From the NCBI GenBank assembly GCA_003671195.1, contig QWPJ01000023.1, positions 1 to 41,005 on the forward strand: 41,005 nt of DNA. The letters run 5' to 3'. The position numbers were made by a program, and so were the translations under genes. The DNA comes from Planctomycetota bacterium. GTDB lineage: Bacteria > Planctomycetota > Planctomycetia > Pirellulales > Pirellulaceae. How positions within the stretch are numbered: position 1 is the stretch's first letter; each line of letters begins with the position of its first letter. Positions 1-7,193 of the stretch are shown one piece after another. The notes below the pieces were generated by a model. The model was not told the origin of the DNA. It saw nothing but the letters and a program-made list of their open reading frames with translations, and did not search any database.

Positions 1-969
1 AGCGCCGTCGCCTTGGAACAAGTCTCCTCGGTCCGCACGGCGATCTTCGACAAAACCGGTACGCTGACCTACGGCGAGCCGACCCTGGTAAAACAAATCG
101 TTGCGCCGATGTTCGAGCCCGATCGCGTCCTGGCTTTGGTCGCAAGCCTCGAACACTATTCGAAACATCCTTTGGCGCACGCGATCGTCTCGGCAGCCAA
201 TGCCCAAGGCTTGGCGACCTACCCGGCAAGTTCGGTCAGCGAAGTCCCCGGCAAGGGACTCCTTGGAAGCGTCCAGGGCCAAGAGCTCCTCGTGACGAGC
301 CGGAAAAAAATCCGCGAGCAAACCATCGCAGGACTCGAGCATATGCCCGAATCAGCCGAGGGTCTCGAGTGCGTCATCGCCATCGACCAAAACTATGCGG
401 CCATCTACCAAATGCGCGATGCGCCTCGTTCGGATTCCAAAGCCTTCATCAACCACTTGGGGGGTAGTCATCGCATCAGCAAGACGATGATCGTCTCGGG
501 CGATCGGGAATCGGAGGTAAAATACTTGGCCGACCAAGTCGGAGTAACGCAGGTGCTTGCCCAGCAGAGTCCCGAGCAGAAGCTCCAGATCGTTCGTGCC
601 GAGACGGCGTTGGCCAAAACGCTTTATGTCGGAGATGGGATCAACGACGCACCGGCGATGATGGCTGCAAGCGTTGGAGTGGCCATCGGCAACAACAGCG
701 ATGTGACGGCCCAAGCGGCCGATGTGGTGGTGCTCGATAACAAACTCACCAAGGTCGACGAGTTCATGCATATCGGGCGTCGGATGAAGTCGATCGCCAT
801 GCAAAGCGCCTTAGGGGGAATGGCCCTGAGCGTCGTGGCGATGTTCTTATCCGCGTTTGGATATTTAACGCCTGTATCTGGGGCGATTGTGCAGGAGGGG
901 ATCGACGTGCTGGCAGTGCTCAATGCGATGCGTGCGGCTTGGCCGCCGAAAAACCTCTCCGACGTGTGA
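1..969 (+). CDS. Heavy-metal P1B-type ATPase, C-terminal part (5' end outside window)
   Basis: The reading frame is open from base 1, so the gene starts upstream of the window. What remains is the P domain, the N domain and the last two membrane helices of a metal-exporting P-type ATPase. The phosphorylation motif DKTGT has its aspartate at bases 49-51, and the hinge motif GDGINDAP lies at about 631-654. The C-terminal part holds two hydrophobic segments and the motif EGIDVLAVLNA, typical of P1B (CadA/ZntA/CopA-like) pumps. The metal-binding CPC-type helix that would reveal the substrate lies upstream and cannot be seen. The end is a TGA at 967-969, followed by repeats and not by another gene. 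The family is certain; the metal is unknown. Confidence 0.93.
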   Translation, partial: SAVALEQVSSVRTAIFDKTGTLTYGEPTLVKQIVAPMFEPDRVLALVASLEHYSKHPLAHAIVSAANAQGLATYPASSVSEVPGKGLLGSVQGQELLVTSRKKIREQTIAGLEHMPESAEGLECVIAIDQNYAAIYQMRDAPRSDSKAFINHLGGSHRISKTMIVSGDRESEVKYLADQVGVTQVLAQQSPEQKLQIVRAETALAKTLYVGDGINDAPAMMAASVGVAIGNNSDVTAQAADVVVLDNKLTKVDEFMHIGRRMKSIAMQSALGGMALSVVAMFLSAFGYLTPVSGAIVQEGIDVLAVLNAMRAAWPPKNLSDV

Positions 970-1023
970 TTGTTCGCGAGGACAGGCTTTCAGCCGTTGG
1001 ATAGCACGATTCGATTCCCCGGC

Positions 1024-1129
1024 CGTAGCCACCTGCCCGGCCGTAGCCACCTGTCGCCAGACGGTGGAGGCCTCAAGTGGCACGTAGCCACCTGTCGCCC
1101 GTAGCCACCTGTCGCCAGACGGTGGAGGC
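1024..1129. repeat. Short REP-like repeat cluster, four copies of CGTAGCCACCTG
   Basis: The 12-mer CGTAGCCACCTG occurs at 1024-1035, 1042-1053, 1083-1094 and 1100-1111. The second and fourth copies continue identically for 18 more bases, to 1071 and 1129. Each long copy can fold, because CCACC near its left end is complementary to GGTGG near its right end. The cluster sits just after the stop of the ATPase gene. It resembles the small palindromic intergenic repeats found in many large bacterial genomes; no function is assigned. Confidence 0.7.
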
Positions 1130-1272
1130 TTTCCTCGCGCCGCCGTCGACCGCTTGGCAGCGGATGGCTACGGGAAACGACCCAAAGGAAAAAGGGTTAC
1201 TTCTTCAGACGCCGCTTAGCCGTTACCCCCCTAAACCAAACACCATCCCTATCACCAGTGTTTTGGCGACTC

Positions 1273-1480
1273 GCGCGACTCGAAAAACGACTCGATTTTC
1301 GGTGCGCGACGCGAAATACAACGCCGCAGGCGCCATGCACCGAGTTGCATGGGCGCTACAGGACTCCAAAGCAATTGGCCAGATATGCGAAAAACCCTGG
1401 GAAAACCTTTGGTTTTTGAGCGGAGAGGACAGGAACCGAACTTTTGGGTGTTTTCCCTACGTTTTTGAGGAGTTCGAGAG
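1273..1480. repeat. ~208-bp structured dispersed repeat, copy A
   Basis: This block matches 8355-8561 in the same orientation with a few substitutions and one 1-base gap. Inside it are a stem of GCGCCATGCA with TGCATGGGCGC (one bulge), the near-repeat CGACTCG-AAAAA-CGACTCG, and a region equivalent to the strong hairpin of copy B, weaker here. It encodes no plausible protein. The two copies lie 7.08 kb apart and enclose nearly all the toxin-antitoxin and integrase material. It may be a non-autonomous mobile element or a structured RNA/terminator element. Confidence 0.75.
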
Positions 1481-1538
1481 GTACTCAGACAAGATTCCGC
1501 GAGACCGAAATTCGGTTCAGTTGACGATCAAGCAACGA

Positions 1539-1766
1539 TTATCGGAGCGATGGCGATGAACCAATTTCGGGATTCGTTTGCGGGCTACTGTCAGGACTGG
1601 GTTTTGTACGCCCCAGTGGTCCCTGGTCGGCTAAATTGATAACCCGGTCGGCCAACTTCCTCTGTATCGCAGAAAAATATTCCACAATTCGTTGTGGATC
1701 GTGCTGGATCTCATCCGACATCGCGTGCCGAACACGACGGATTTCATCCAAAATGGGTGGTGTCAT
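1539..1766 (-). CDS. Small antitoxin-like partner of a PIN toxin, module 1
   Basis: This small protein (75 aa) directly follows the PIN-toxin gene in the toxin-first order. Its ATG (1764-1766) overlaps the toxin stop as ATGA, so translation is probably coupled. An upstream in-frame ATG at 1775 is less likely, because the homologues at 3098-3361 and 8622-8840 also begin with MT. The three share the pattern DEI-x-x-(I/V)(R/K), then an acidic (L/R)-(D/E)-x-I stretch and a polar basic tail. The C-terminal third (rich in P and S) has no match in the other copies and may be read-through after a lost stop. The antitoxin role is inferred from position and size; no DNA-binding motif is visible. Confidence 0.6.
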   Translation of the reverse strand: MTPPILDEIRRVRHAMSDEIQHDPQRIVEYFSAIQRKLADRVINLADQGPLGRTKPSPDSSPQTNPEIGSSPSLR

Positions 1767-2242
1767 AAATCCCAATCCTCTCCCAGTAATTCCATCGGGG
1801 TAACCAGTTCCGGAACAAACAATCCAAGCATACCATTGACTCGTCGTATGTGCCCGAATTTTCTCGCATTAGCAAGATGTTGACAATTCCAGGTCACCAA
1901 AAAGTCACACCGATGATACGAAGCTAGTGCCAAATGGAGGGCATCTCCGAAAGGATCTTCTGGCATTATTTTGTGCTTGTCATAGGCGGCAACGATCTCA
2001 GCGACAGCGGTGTCGATTCTCAACAACTCAAGGTTTGCAAGCAACATTAGCGCCGAATCGCGTCCGGGAAAGTCTCCACCTTCTAATTCGGCGATTACCG
2101 CGGCGCTCGTTACCACTCGGTCTGTATGGATCACCGCATCAAACCACCTTCGCGTCCAATCCTTTCTGGCAACCATCTCAGGTTCAGTTCGTACCTCATG
2201 TTAGAAACTAGGAATTGTCGTCTCCACGTAATAGATTGCCAT
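1763..2242 (-). pseudogene. PIN-domain (VapC-like) toxin gene with in-frame stop at codon 14
   Basis: From ATG 2242-2240 the frame reads MAIYYVETTIPSF, then TAA at 2203-2201, then continues in the same frame as HEVRTEPEMVARKDW to a normal C-terminus. IYYVETTIPSF is the start of a PIN nuclease, with the first catalytic acid in the VET motif. The later acids lie in VIAELE and DALHLALA, followed by FLVTWNC. Joined across the stop, the protein would be 159 residues, matching the intact homologue at 3348-3830. A GAGGG Shine-Dalgarno-like sequence precedes the 2242 ATG. Only the part after an internal ATG at 2176 remains open, and that product would lack the first catalytic acid. The toxin is therefore probably dead, unless the TAA is a sequencing error. 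Confidence 0.8.
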
Positions 2243-2407
2243 GTTACCGTTCCCTCACTCAACCACATTCCAGCTTGTTCTAGCGTTTGCAAAAACCTCA
2301 TCTCGTCGAGCCCCATATTATCCAAAAAACATGCTTCGATGTGTTGAAATAGGCTCATAACTAATTTGAAATAGCCATTGTGGCCGAGAAAGTCATGTTG
2401 AGAACAA

Positions 2408-2862
2408 TCATCGATTGGGAGATGAACCGCATGAGCATCCCCGAGCCGAAGGTCGAGCATCACGAAGGTCGTGGCATTCGTAGCTGCCCAATCTTCCCGG
2501 AGCTGCGACCGATCCTCGACGAAGCGTTCGAGATATTCGGTGACAAGAGCGAATACGTAGTTGCGGCTCCGCAGTATCGCGCCGCAGCCAATACCGCGAT
2601 GGGTTGGAAGAACTCGAACCTCCGCACCGAAATGACGCGACTCCTGCGACGCGCCGTAGTTTCAGGTTGGCCACGATTGTTCCATTCGATGCGGGCCAGC
2701 CGGCAGACCGAACTCCAACGTGAGTTCCCATTGCACGTTGTCTGCTCTTGGCTTGGCAATTCACCACGGATCGCTCAGCAGAGTTATCTGCTGGTTACCG
2801 AGGATGATTTTGCGAAGGCCCGCAGGCGTGGCGAAGGTAATGGTGGAGGGGTGACAGGTTGA
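2408..2862 (+). pseudogene. C-terminal fragment of tyrosine integrase (copy 1)
   Basis: The DNA closely matches 6750-7193, the catalytic third of the intact integrase, in the same orientation. It begins at the codons for IDWEMNRMS and keeps the HSMR box and the SYL tyrosine, but lacks the whole N-terminal half, including the first catalytic arginine (GGLR). Near the end an extra C (about 2819-2821) shifts the frame, so the last residues read RRRGEGNGGGVTG and the ancestral stop at 2852-2854 is passed; the frame now closes at 2862. It cannot encode an active recombinase. It is evidence of an earlier insertion of the same kind of element. Confidence 0.88.
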
Positions 2863-3097
2863 TGTAGGGAGGGTGCCCGGCAACGGGCTTGCTTACCCGA
2901 TTTAGCGTTGGTCAATCGCAGTTGAATCCTATGAATGGGAAGAACTGGTCTTTCGAAAATTGAAATGCTGTACCGTCGCAAACGCTGCTAAAGCAACAGT
3001 TGCTAGGATCCATGCCAGCTTTGGGATTACATGCAAATAGCAACCATTGCTAGCGCCGCAACAGCAGAGAGCAGACTACTTGCATGAATGAATTTCG

Positions 3098-3361
3098 TCA
3101 TGGTGAATCTGAGACTCCCAACGTTTGCGATTCTCGGGCGGCGGGAGTTGACTCGGCGTTATCAGAAACGTCGCTTCCGCCGCTCCGTTGCATCGCTTTG
3201 TTATTTGCGATTCTGCGCGATGGCCTAGTGACATAAGTTCGTCCTGATTCTGCCTGACGGCGCTGGATGTCCGCGAAAATCCGATCGAGGTCGTAGTCGA
3301 ACTCAGCACCTAAACGATGGCGAATCGCTTTCATTTCTTCGGTTGGGTCAGGGATCGTCAT
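3098..3361 (-). CDS. Small antitoxin-like partner of PIN toxin, module 2
   Basis: An 87-residue protein starting MTIPDPTEEMKAIRH, encoded immediately after the intact PIN gene and overlapping its last 14 bases. It aligns with the small proteins at 1539-1766 and 8622-8840 over the first ~45 residues, sharing the (A/D)-x-x-(Y/D)DLD-x-IFADIQR-like pattern. The C-terminal half is low-complexity, and homology to the other copies fades after about residue 50. No signal peptide, membrane segment or clear DNA-binding fold is seen. Partnering with the PIN toxin is inferred from the repeated gene order; whether it neutralises the toxin is not shown by sequence. Confidence 0.65.
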   Translation of the reverse strand: MTIPDPTEEMKAIRHRLGAEFDYDLDRIFADIQRRQAESGRTYVTRPSRRIANNKAMQRSGGSDVSDNAESTPAARESQTLGVSDSP

Positions 3362-3830
3362 ATGTCACCAAAAGCTGTTCCGGCGTGCAAATTACTGCGG
3401 ACTCGATGCCAGCATTGCGGCAAACAGCGTCAATCAAATGCTGGGTCGATGGATTCATTATATGCTTGAAGTTCCAAGTAGCCAAATAGTCGATGCCGTT
3501 GATCGCAGCCAGAGCAATGTGTAGTGCGTCCCGTGGTTCCGATTTAGGCACAGCGTGGGCTTCAATTAGCGACGCCGCGAGCTCATTTGCTGCAGCGGTA
3601 GTTTGCAACACGTCAATGCCTTCCAAAATATTGAGCCGTTCGCTTGCAGCATCTTCATCGCCATCACCGCATTCGGCAAGGACAAGGTCAGATACAAACA
3701 GCAAATACCGATCAGACGCAGATTCCCACCATTGTCTCGTGACCTGCTGTCGTGCAAGTACGGTTGCGACCGGATGCAGGCGTCCAGCTATGTGCCCAAC
3801 AACAGTAGTTTCAAGGTAGATGCTTTTCAT
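3348..3830 (-). CDS. PIN-domain ribonuclease toxin (VapC-like), intact, module 2
   Basis: A complete 160-residue PIN protein, probably an RNA-cleaving toxin of a type II toxin-antitoxin pair. The first acid is in IYLETT (Glu7), the second in VLAECGD (Glu53), the third in PRDALHIA (Asp101), with a further Asp in DYLATWN (Asp114). These are the metal-coordinating positions of the family. The sequence RQQVTRQWWE in the N-terminal third is typical of one VapC-like subgroup. The small partner gene follows and overlaps by 14 bases, so the toxin comes first, opposite to classical vapBC. The gene start lies within about 30 bases of a truncated Doc-antitoxin remnant on the other strand, suggesting that this module was inserted there. 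Confidence 0.82.
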   Translation of the reverse strand: MKSIYLETTVVGHIAGRLHPVATVLARQQVTRQWWESASDRYLLFVSDLVLAECGDGDEDAASERLNILEGIDVLQTTAAANELAASLIEAHAVPKSEPRDALHIALAAINGIDYLATWNFKHIMNPSTQHLIDAVCRNAGIESAVICTPEQLLVTYDDP

Positions 3831-3860
3831 GCGCGTATTCTACCGCAAATAACGCCAACC

Positions 3861-3983
3861 GTCACCGAGCAGTCTATCCGGATCGCGCCTGTCAACTCCG
3901 ACGACAAGAAAACCAAGGTTCGTGCAGCACGAGCCAAGGTGAATTCAAAACACTCCAAGGCGTTCAAGAAGCTCGCGGAGTAA
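3861..3983 (+). pseudogene. Truncated antitoxin tail upstream of doc remnant
   Basis: The plus-strand frame ending at TAA 3981-3983 reads VTEQSIRIAPVNSDDKKT and then a basic helix ending KAFKKLAE. It lies 6 bases before the Doc-like gene, where the Doc antitoxin belongs, and its basic, alanine-rich tail is typical of such small antitoxins. No usable start codon exists in frame within the similar part; the ATGs near 3820 and 3829 are out of frame. I read it as the C-terminal remnant of the Doc antitoxin, cut at its 5' end by the PIN module on the opposite strand. Assignment is by position and composition. Confidence 0.45.
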
Positions 3984-3989
3984 TATCCC

Positions 3990-4139
3990 GTGTTGTTCCT
4001 AACCCTCGATGACATCATCGAATCTCATCAGAATCAAATCGATACTTACGGCGGCAGTCACGGTATCCGAGATATCGGTCTGCTTGAATCTGCCATCGCT
4101 CAACCCGAGGCAAGCTTCGGCGGTCATCCGTTCGCCTGA
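3990..4139 (+). pseudogene. doc: Truncated Doc/Fic-family toxin (death on curing)
   Basis: From GTG 3990 the frame encodes (V/M)LFLTLDDIIESH and then QIDTYGGSHGIRD, followed by GLLESAIAQPEASFGG. This is the well-known N-terminus of Doc, the AMP/phosphate-transferring Fic-fold toxin. The catalytic Fic motif HPFxxGNKR, expected some 30-40 residues later, is missing. The reading runs out of homology at about 4124 and stops at 4137-4139, inside DNA that reads as an EF-hand gene on the other strand. The product (49 aa) would be inactive. It follows an antitoxin remnant by 6 bases, so this is the relic of a Doc toxin-antitoxin pair. Confidence 0.8.
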
Positions 4140-4311
4140 AGAATTCAGCTTTTCCGGCCTCGGATGCGGACAACCTGCCATTGCCATCGCGGTCAAGCCG
4201 CTTGAATTGCTCGGCCACACCACTGCTGGTTTCGGTGTGCGTCTCCTGTGCGGCAAGCGGCATGCAGACAATAGACATGGCTACACACAATTGAAAACCA
4301 ATCGGTCTCAC
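4125..4311 (-). pseudogene. Secreted EF-hand protein, 3' truncated
   Basis: From GTG 4311, preceded by a good AGGGA ribosome-binding site, the frame encodes a signal peptide (MRPIGFQLCVAMSIVCMPLAAQ) followed by one calcium-binding EF-hand loop, DRDGNGRLSASE, within a helix-loop-helix. Planctomycete proteins of this kind normally carry two to four such hands. Here the second is lost: past about residue 62 the frame is simply the antisense of the doc remnant, and the open frame ends at 4015. The breakpoint lies between about 4124 and 4137, exactly where the Doc homology on the other strand also ends. One rearrangement therefore broke both genes. Confidence 0.65.
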
Positions 4312-4401
4312 GATCTTCCCTACTTGCCGCCGAACGCCTGCAATATCCGGGCACGAACGGGAGACTTTGATTTCAGTTGCCGCGTGAATGAGTGCTCCGG
4401 T

Positions 4402-4935
4402 TCACGGCTTGGGTATATTGCTGCTCTTCGTTTCAGCTGCTTGTTTGGGTTCGACGGGAGGACGGCCACAAGCACGCCGCCATGCCGACAACTGCCCCAG
4501 ATGTCCTGAGAAATGCGTGGTCATTAGATGTGAAACAACGTGACCAACAGTCGTGAGCGGCGTGGACGACAGAAACGGCACGGAATGACGTGCGGCAACG
4601 GCGGAAGGATCCATCTGTTGGCAGCGATCACGGACCGTTGAGAATCCGTCGATAATCTTCTCGATCAATTCGTTCTTGCTGGGCAGGTCTTCCGGCGTCT
4701 GGTCGCTCGTAGTTCCGCGAGCGAAACTTCGATGCCACTGCTTCGGACACTGGAATCGTCCTCCTGTCGCGCGTAACGCATAGTCGGTGTAGATGGCGAG
4801 GTGGCCGAGGGTCCAACGTGGCGGGTTGAAGCCCTCGATCGGTTGGTGGTCGAATTCGGATTCATCGATATCAGCGACCAGCAGGTTCATGTACTCAACC
4901 ATGAACTCGTTAAGCACGCACTCGTTTTCAAACAT
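4402..4935 (-). CDS. DinB-family (DinB_2-like) four-helix protein
   Basis: A 177-residue protein starting MFENECVLNEFMVEY. The pattern fits the DinB/YfiT-like four-helix metal-binding fold: an N-terminal helix, then PPRWTLGHLAIYTDYA with the first His of the metal site, and near the C-terminus VGHVVSHLMTTHFSGHLGQLSAWR, which supplies the HxxxH pair. Members include thiol-dependent transferases and many proteins of unknown role. The start at 4935 is chosen over the longer TTG frame (5001) because AAGGAAGG stands 6-7 bases upstream of this ATG and homology begins here. It is the only intact non-toxin gene in this part of the island. Substrate unknown. Confidence 0.75.
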   Translation of the reverse strand: MFENECVLNEFMVEYMNLLVADIDESEFDHQPIEGFNPPRWTLGHLAIYTDYALRATGGRFQCPKQWHRSFARGTTSDQTPEDLPSKNELIEKIIDGFSTVRDRCQQMDPSAVAARHSVPFLSSTPLTTVGHVVSHLMTTHFSGHLGQLSAWRRACGRPPVEPKQAAETKSSNIPKP

Positions 4936-5004
4936 GTGTCCTTCCTTTGCAACATAACTTGTTTTTATACGGATCAGCCTAAACTCTGAAGACCGCACCA
5001 ATGT

Positions 5005-5091
5005 AGCCTATCACGCAAGCTAGCTTCGATCCGAAGCTGAATGATATCAGGCACTTGCAAGCCGAACAATCATTGGATGGCGTGATAGGCT
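5005..5091. repeat. Perfect 12-bp inverted repeat enclosing a palindrome
   Basis: AGCCTATCACGC at 5005-5016 is the exact reverse complement of GCGTGATAGGCT at 5080-5091. Between them lies AGCTTCG-ATC-CGAAGCT (5022-5038), a second perfect stem. The 87-bp unit lies upstream of the DinB-like gene and just before the first tRNA-3'-end-like repeat. It could be the end of an excised small element, a folded recombination site or a regulatory structure; nothing chooses between these. Confidence 0.6.
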
Positions 5092-5129
5092 GTTTCGGTC
5101 TAGTCTCACCGCACCGACGCGTCAAAACA

Positions 5130-5180
5130 ACAGGCACATAGTTCGAATCCTACCGCCTCCACGGGCGTGGATCGGTGCCA
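5130..5180 (+). repeat. tRNA/tmRNA 3'-end-like direct repeat, copy 1 (possible att site)
   Basis: The core TTCGAATCCTACCGCCTCC plus a final A looks like the T-loop, the 3' strand of the T-stem, the 7-nt 3' acceptor strand and a discriminator A of a tRNA or tmRNA. The rest of the RNA is absent: the bases before TTCGAAT do not pair with CCTAC. The same core, with flanking ACAGGCA on the left and CGTGGATCGGTGCCA on the right, recurs at 8268-8315 in direct orientation. Tyrosine integrases often use tRNA or tmRNA 3' ends as attachment sites, and an intact integrase lies between the two copies. Confidence 0.6.
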
Positions 5181-5583
5181 ACCTGGGACATTTACCCGAA
5201 ATAACAGCATCGTGAGCCGCCTGTCCGATAACATTCGCTGTGACGGTTCCGATGTTGGTCGTGGTTGCGGTCGCACCGGTAAGGATCACCCCCAGTCCTT
5301 GCCCGACGACGGGTTGCCCACGCCCTGCGGTGATTTCAGCCGTGAGTTCTGCGTAATCTTGACAATTGATGAACTGGGCTTGGAAATTGATGTTGGCAGC
5401 TGGGGCTGCAGCGAGGGCAACTTGGCCGGAACCTACAACGTACGCACCTGCAAACACGGTGCCGGTAAGATCGATCGTGTTGGCATCGATCACCGTGGCC
5501 GAGTAATTGCCACGAAGAACCGCGCCGTTATTTGTGACTCCGTTGATGCGATCCGCGAATGTTTCGCATCGTTTGGACTAAGC
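5181..5583 (-). pseudogene. Remnant of FCCH-like repeat protein, possibly phage-derived
   Basis: The minus-strand frame is open from a stop near 5583 and reads FADRINGVTNNGAVLRGN, then SATVIDANTIDLTG and AYVVGSGQV. The pattern I-x-GVT-x-N, then NG-x-Y-x-ATV-x-DANTI-x-L-x-G, then GAY resembles the small beta-barrel seen in phage tail proteins and large bacterial surface proteins, related to the E1 FCCH domain. No start codon with a ribosome-binding site is visible, and at the 3' end the frame runs into the tRNA-like repeat. It is too short to be a whole protein of this kind. Probably a fragment; the family call is tentative. Confidence 0.3.
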
Positions 5584-5756
5584 GACATGGCCACCTGAAC
5601 CAACGAAACCAACAACCTTTCCAAAGCGGTCGAAAGACTGCGAAAAGCGGCTGGACTTTCACCGGTAAGTGAGCCTCCTGTGTGCATCGGCATCTGGAGC
5701 TCACGAACCCGACGGACAACGAATACTTGGGTTTTTGAGAGAAAGCGAGATGACCA

Positions 5757-5996
5757 ATGGATAGTCACGAATCGATCGCTCCGCTAGCGGTCAACGGCAA
5801 GGCGGCAGCGAAGATGCTCGGGGTTTCCGAGCGGATGTTTTGGGAGCTACGCAACCGCGGAGAAATCCCCCACATCAAGATCGGACGCCTGACGCGATTT
5901 GCAGTTTCAGACCTGAAGCGGTTCTTGGAACTCAAACGCTACGAGACCGAAGAAGACGAATCCAACGGGATCGATGAGCCACCAGATGAGGAATGA
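5757..5996 (+). CDS. Excisionase-like small DNA-binding protein (HTH_17/AlpA type)
   Basis: A 79-residue protein dominated by one winged helix-turn-helix: AAKMLGVSERMFWELRNRG, then the wing PHIKIGRLTRFAVSDLKRFLE. This is the arrangement of the excisionase family, whose members bend DNA at the attachment site and steer the integrase toward excision, or act as small transcription regulators. The C-terminal tail is strongly acidic. It lies 30 bases upstream of the integrase on the same strand, which supports an accessory role in the same element. ATG 5757 immediately follows AGATGACCA, a weak ribosome-binding site. It appears intact. Confidence 0.85.
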   Translation: MDSHESIAPLAVNGKAAAKMLGVSERMFWELRNRGEIPHIKIGRLTRFAVSDLKRFLELKRYETEEDESNGIDEPPDEE

Positions 5997-6026
5997 ATTA
6001 CCCCATCCAACTTGGAGAAACATTAG

Positions 6027-7193
6027 ATGGCATCGATCACCACAGCCAATTCAGGCAGCAAACGAGCGCTCTTCTACGACGAGACAAAAACCCGCCGCAC
6101 TGTGTATCTTGGCAGGGTTTCGGATAAAGAGTCTGAGACGATTCGGCGACGCATCGAAGGGATTCTGAGCTCGAAGATTCTCGGCAGTCCGATGGCCCAG
6201 GACGATGCGGCTTGGCTAGCCAAATCCCCGGCGCTTCGAGAAAAGCTCATCGCCGTGGGTTTGGTCGAACCTGAGCCGATTCCTGAGAAGGTAATTATCC
6301 CAACCCTCGATGCGTTCCTCGATGGCTACATCAAACGCCACGGCAAGAGTCGCAAGCCAGCCACGGTTGCGGTATGGAAACAGGTAGTAGCGAACCTCAA
6401 AGAGTACATGCCCGAGGGAATCCGGATCAATCAAATCACTGCGGGGCACGCGAAGGAGTTTCACGAGAAGCTCAAAGCTAGAGGGATGGCTACGACGACG
6501 ATCCACAAACGGATCCAATTCGCCAGGCAGTTCATGCACGATGCGGTCGATTGGAAGATCATCGAAGAAAACCCATTCCTCAAGGTAAAGACCCAAAAGA
6601 GCTCGGTGAAGGTCAACGAGTTTGTCCCTCAGGAAGTGGTCGACAAACTGATGAAGAAGGCCAACCCAGTTTGGCAAGTGATCCTGGGGCTGAGCCGCTA
6701 CGGTGGGCTTCGCACGCCTTCGGAAACGCTGTCGCTACGCTGGGAGGACATCGATTGGGAAATGAACCGAATGAGTATTCCAGAGCCAAAGGTCGAGCAT
6801 CACGAAGGTCGTGGCATTCGTAGCTGCCCAATCTTCCTGGAGCTGCGACCGATCCTCGACGAAGCCTTCGAGATCTTCGGCGATAAGAGCGAATATGTGG
6901 TTGCCGCGCCGCAGTACCGTGCGGCAGCCAACACAGCGATGGGTTGGAAGAATTCGAACCTACGCACCGAGATGACGCGACTCTTGCGCCGCGCCGGCGT
7001 CTCGGGTTGGCCACGATTGTTCCATTCGATGCGGGCTAGCCGGCAAACGGAACTGCAACGTGAGTTCCCACTGCACGTGGTCTGCTCCTGGCTCGGCAAC
7101 TCGCCAAGGATCGCACAGCAGAGTTACCTGCTCGTGACCGAAGATGATTTCGCAAAGGCAGCCGGCGTGCAGAAGGTGATGGTGGAGGGGTGA
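6027..7193 (+). CDS. Tyrosine recombinase / phage-type integrase, intact
   Basis: A 388-residue site-specific recombinase. The N-terminal part (1-90) is an arm-binding-like region, the core-binding SAM-like helices are at about 90-185, and the catalytic domain is at about 195-380. Catalytic residues can be assigned: Arg229 in YGGLR, His333 and Arg336 in the HSMR box, Trp355 in the usual His/Trp position (CSWLGNS), and the nucleophile Tyr367 in QQSYL. Length and order match phage and integrative-element integrases. It is co-oriented with the excisionase-like gene 30 bases upstream. A frameshifted C-terminal copy (2408-2862) and a short internal copy (8940-9038) of the same gene flank it. Confidence 0.95.
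   Translation: MASITTANSGSKRALFYDETKTRRTVYLGRVSDKESETIRRRIEGILSSKILGSPMAQDDAAWLAKSPALREKLIAVGLVEPEPIPEKVIIPTLDAFLDGYIKRHGKSRKPATVAVWKQVVANLKEYMPEGIRINQITAGHAKEFHEKLKARGMATTTIHKRIQFARQFMHDAVDWKIIEENPFLKVKTQKSSVKVNEFVPQEVVDKLMKKANPVWQVILGLSRYGGLRTPSETLSLRWEDIDWEMNRMSIPEPKVEHHEGRGIRSCPIFLELRPILDEAFEIFGDKSEYVVAAPQYRAAANTAMGWKNSNLRTEMTRLLRRAGVSGWPRLFHSMRASRQTELQREFPLHVVCSWLGNSPRIAQQSYLLVTEDDFAKAAGVQKVMVEG

Larger units (their letters stand above)
970..1538. other. Gene-free stretch made of two repeat families
   Basis: No convincing gene lies here. The stretch carries a cluster of a short GTAGCCACCTG repeat (1024-1129) and the first copy of a ~208-bp structured repeat (1273-1480). An open frame spans much of it on the plus strand, but it reads straight through the repeats and has no recognisable protein features, so it is not annotated. 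Confidence 0.7.

Noticed and set aside
1077..1559. Plus-strand frame of 160 codons
   Set aside because: It reads through two repeat families, and a related frame appears over the other repeat copy near 8303-8653. No protein features are seen.
2131..2463. Minus-strand frame of 110 codons upstream of the first PIN toxin
   Set aside because: Its first part is antisense of the integrase fragment and its last part overlaps the toxin in another frame. The middle (about 2243-2379) has no recognisable feature.
5130..5161. A complete tRNA gene
   Set aside because: Only the T-loop and the 3' strand are present; the bases upstream do not form the T-stem, anticodon arm or acceptor partner.
5122..5180. 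C-terminal end of a minus-strand frame reading GGGRIRTM
   Set aside because: This is the tRNA-3'-end-like repeat translated backwards; the same peptide appears over the second copy near 8270.
5005..5180. Integron attC site with toxin-antitoxin cassettes
   Set aside because: The stems are suggestive, but conserved attC ends could not be matched, and the integrase is phage-like without features of IntI.
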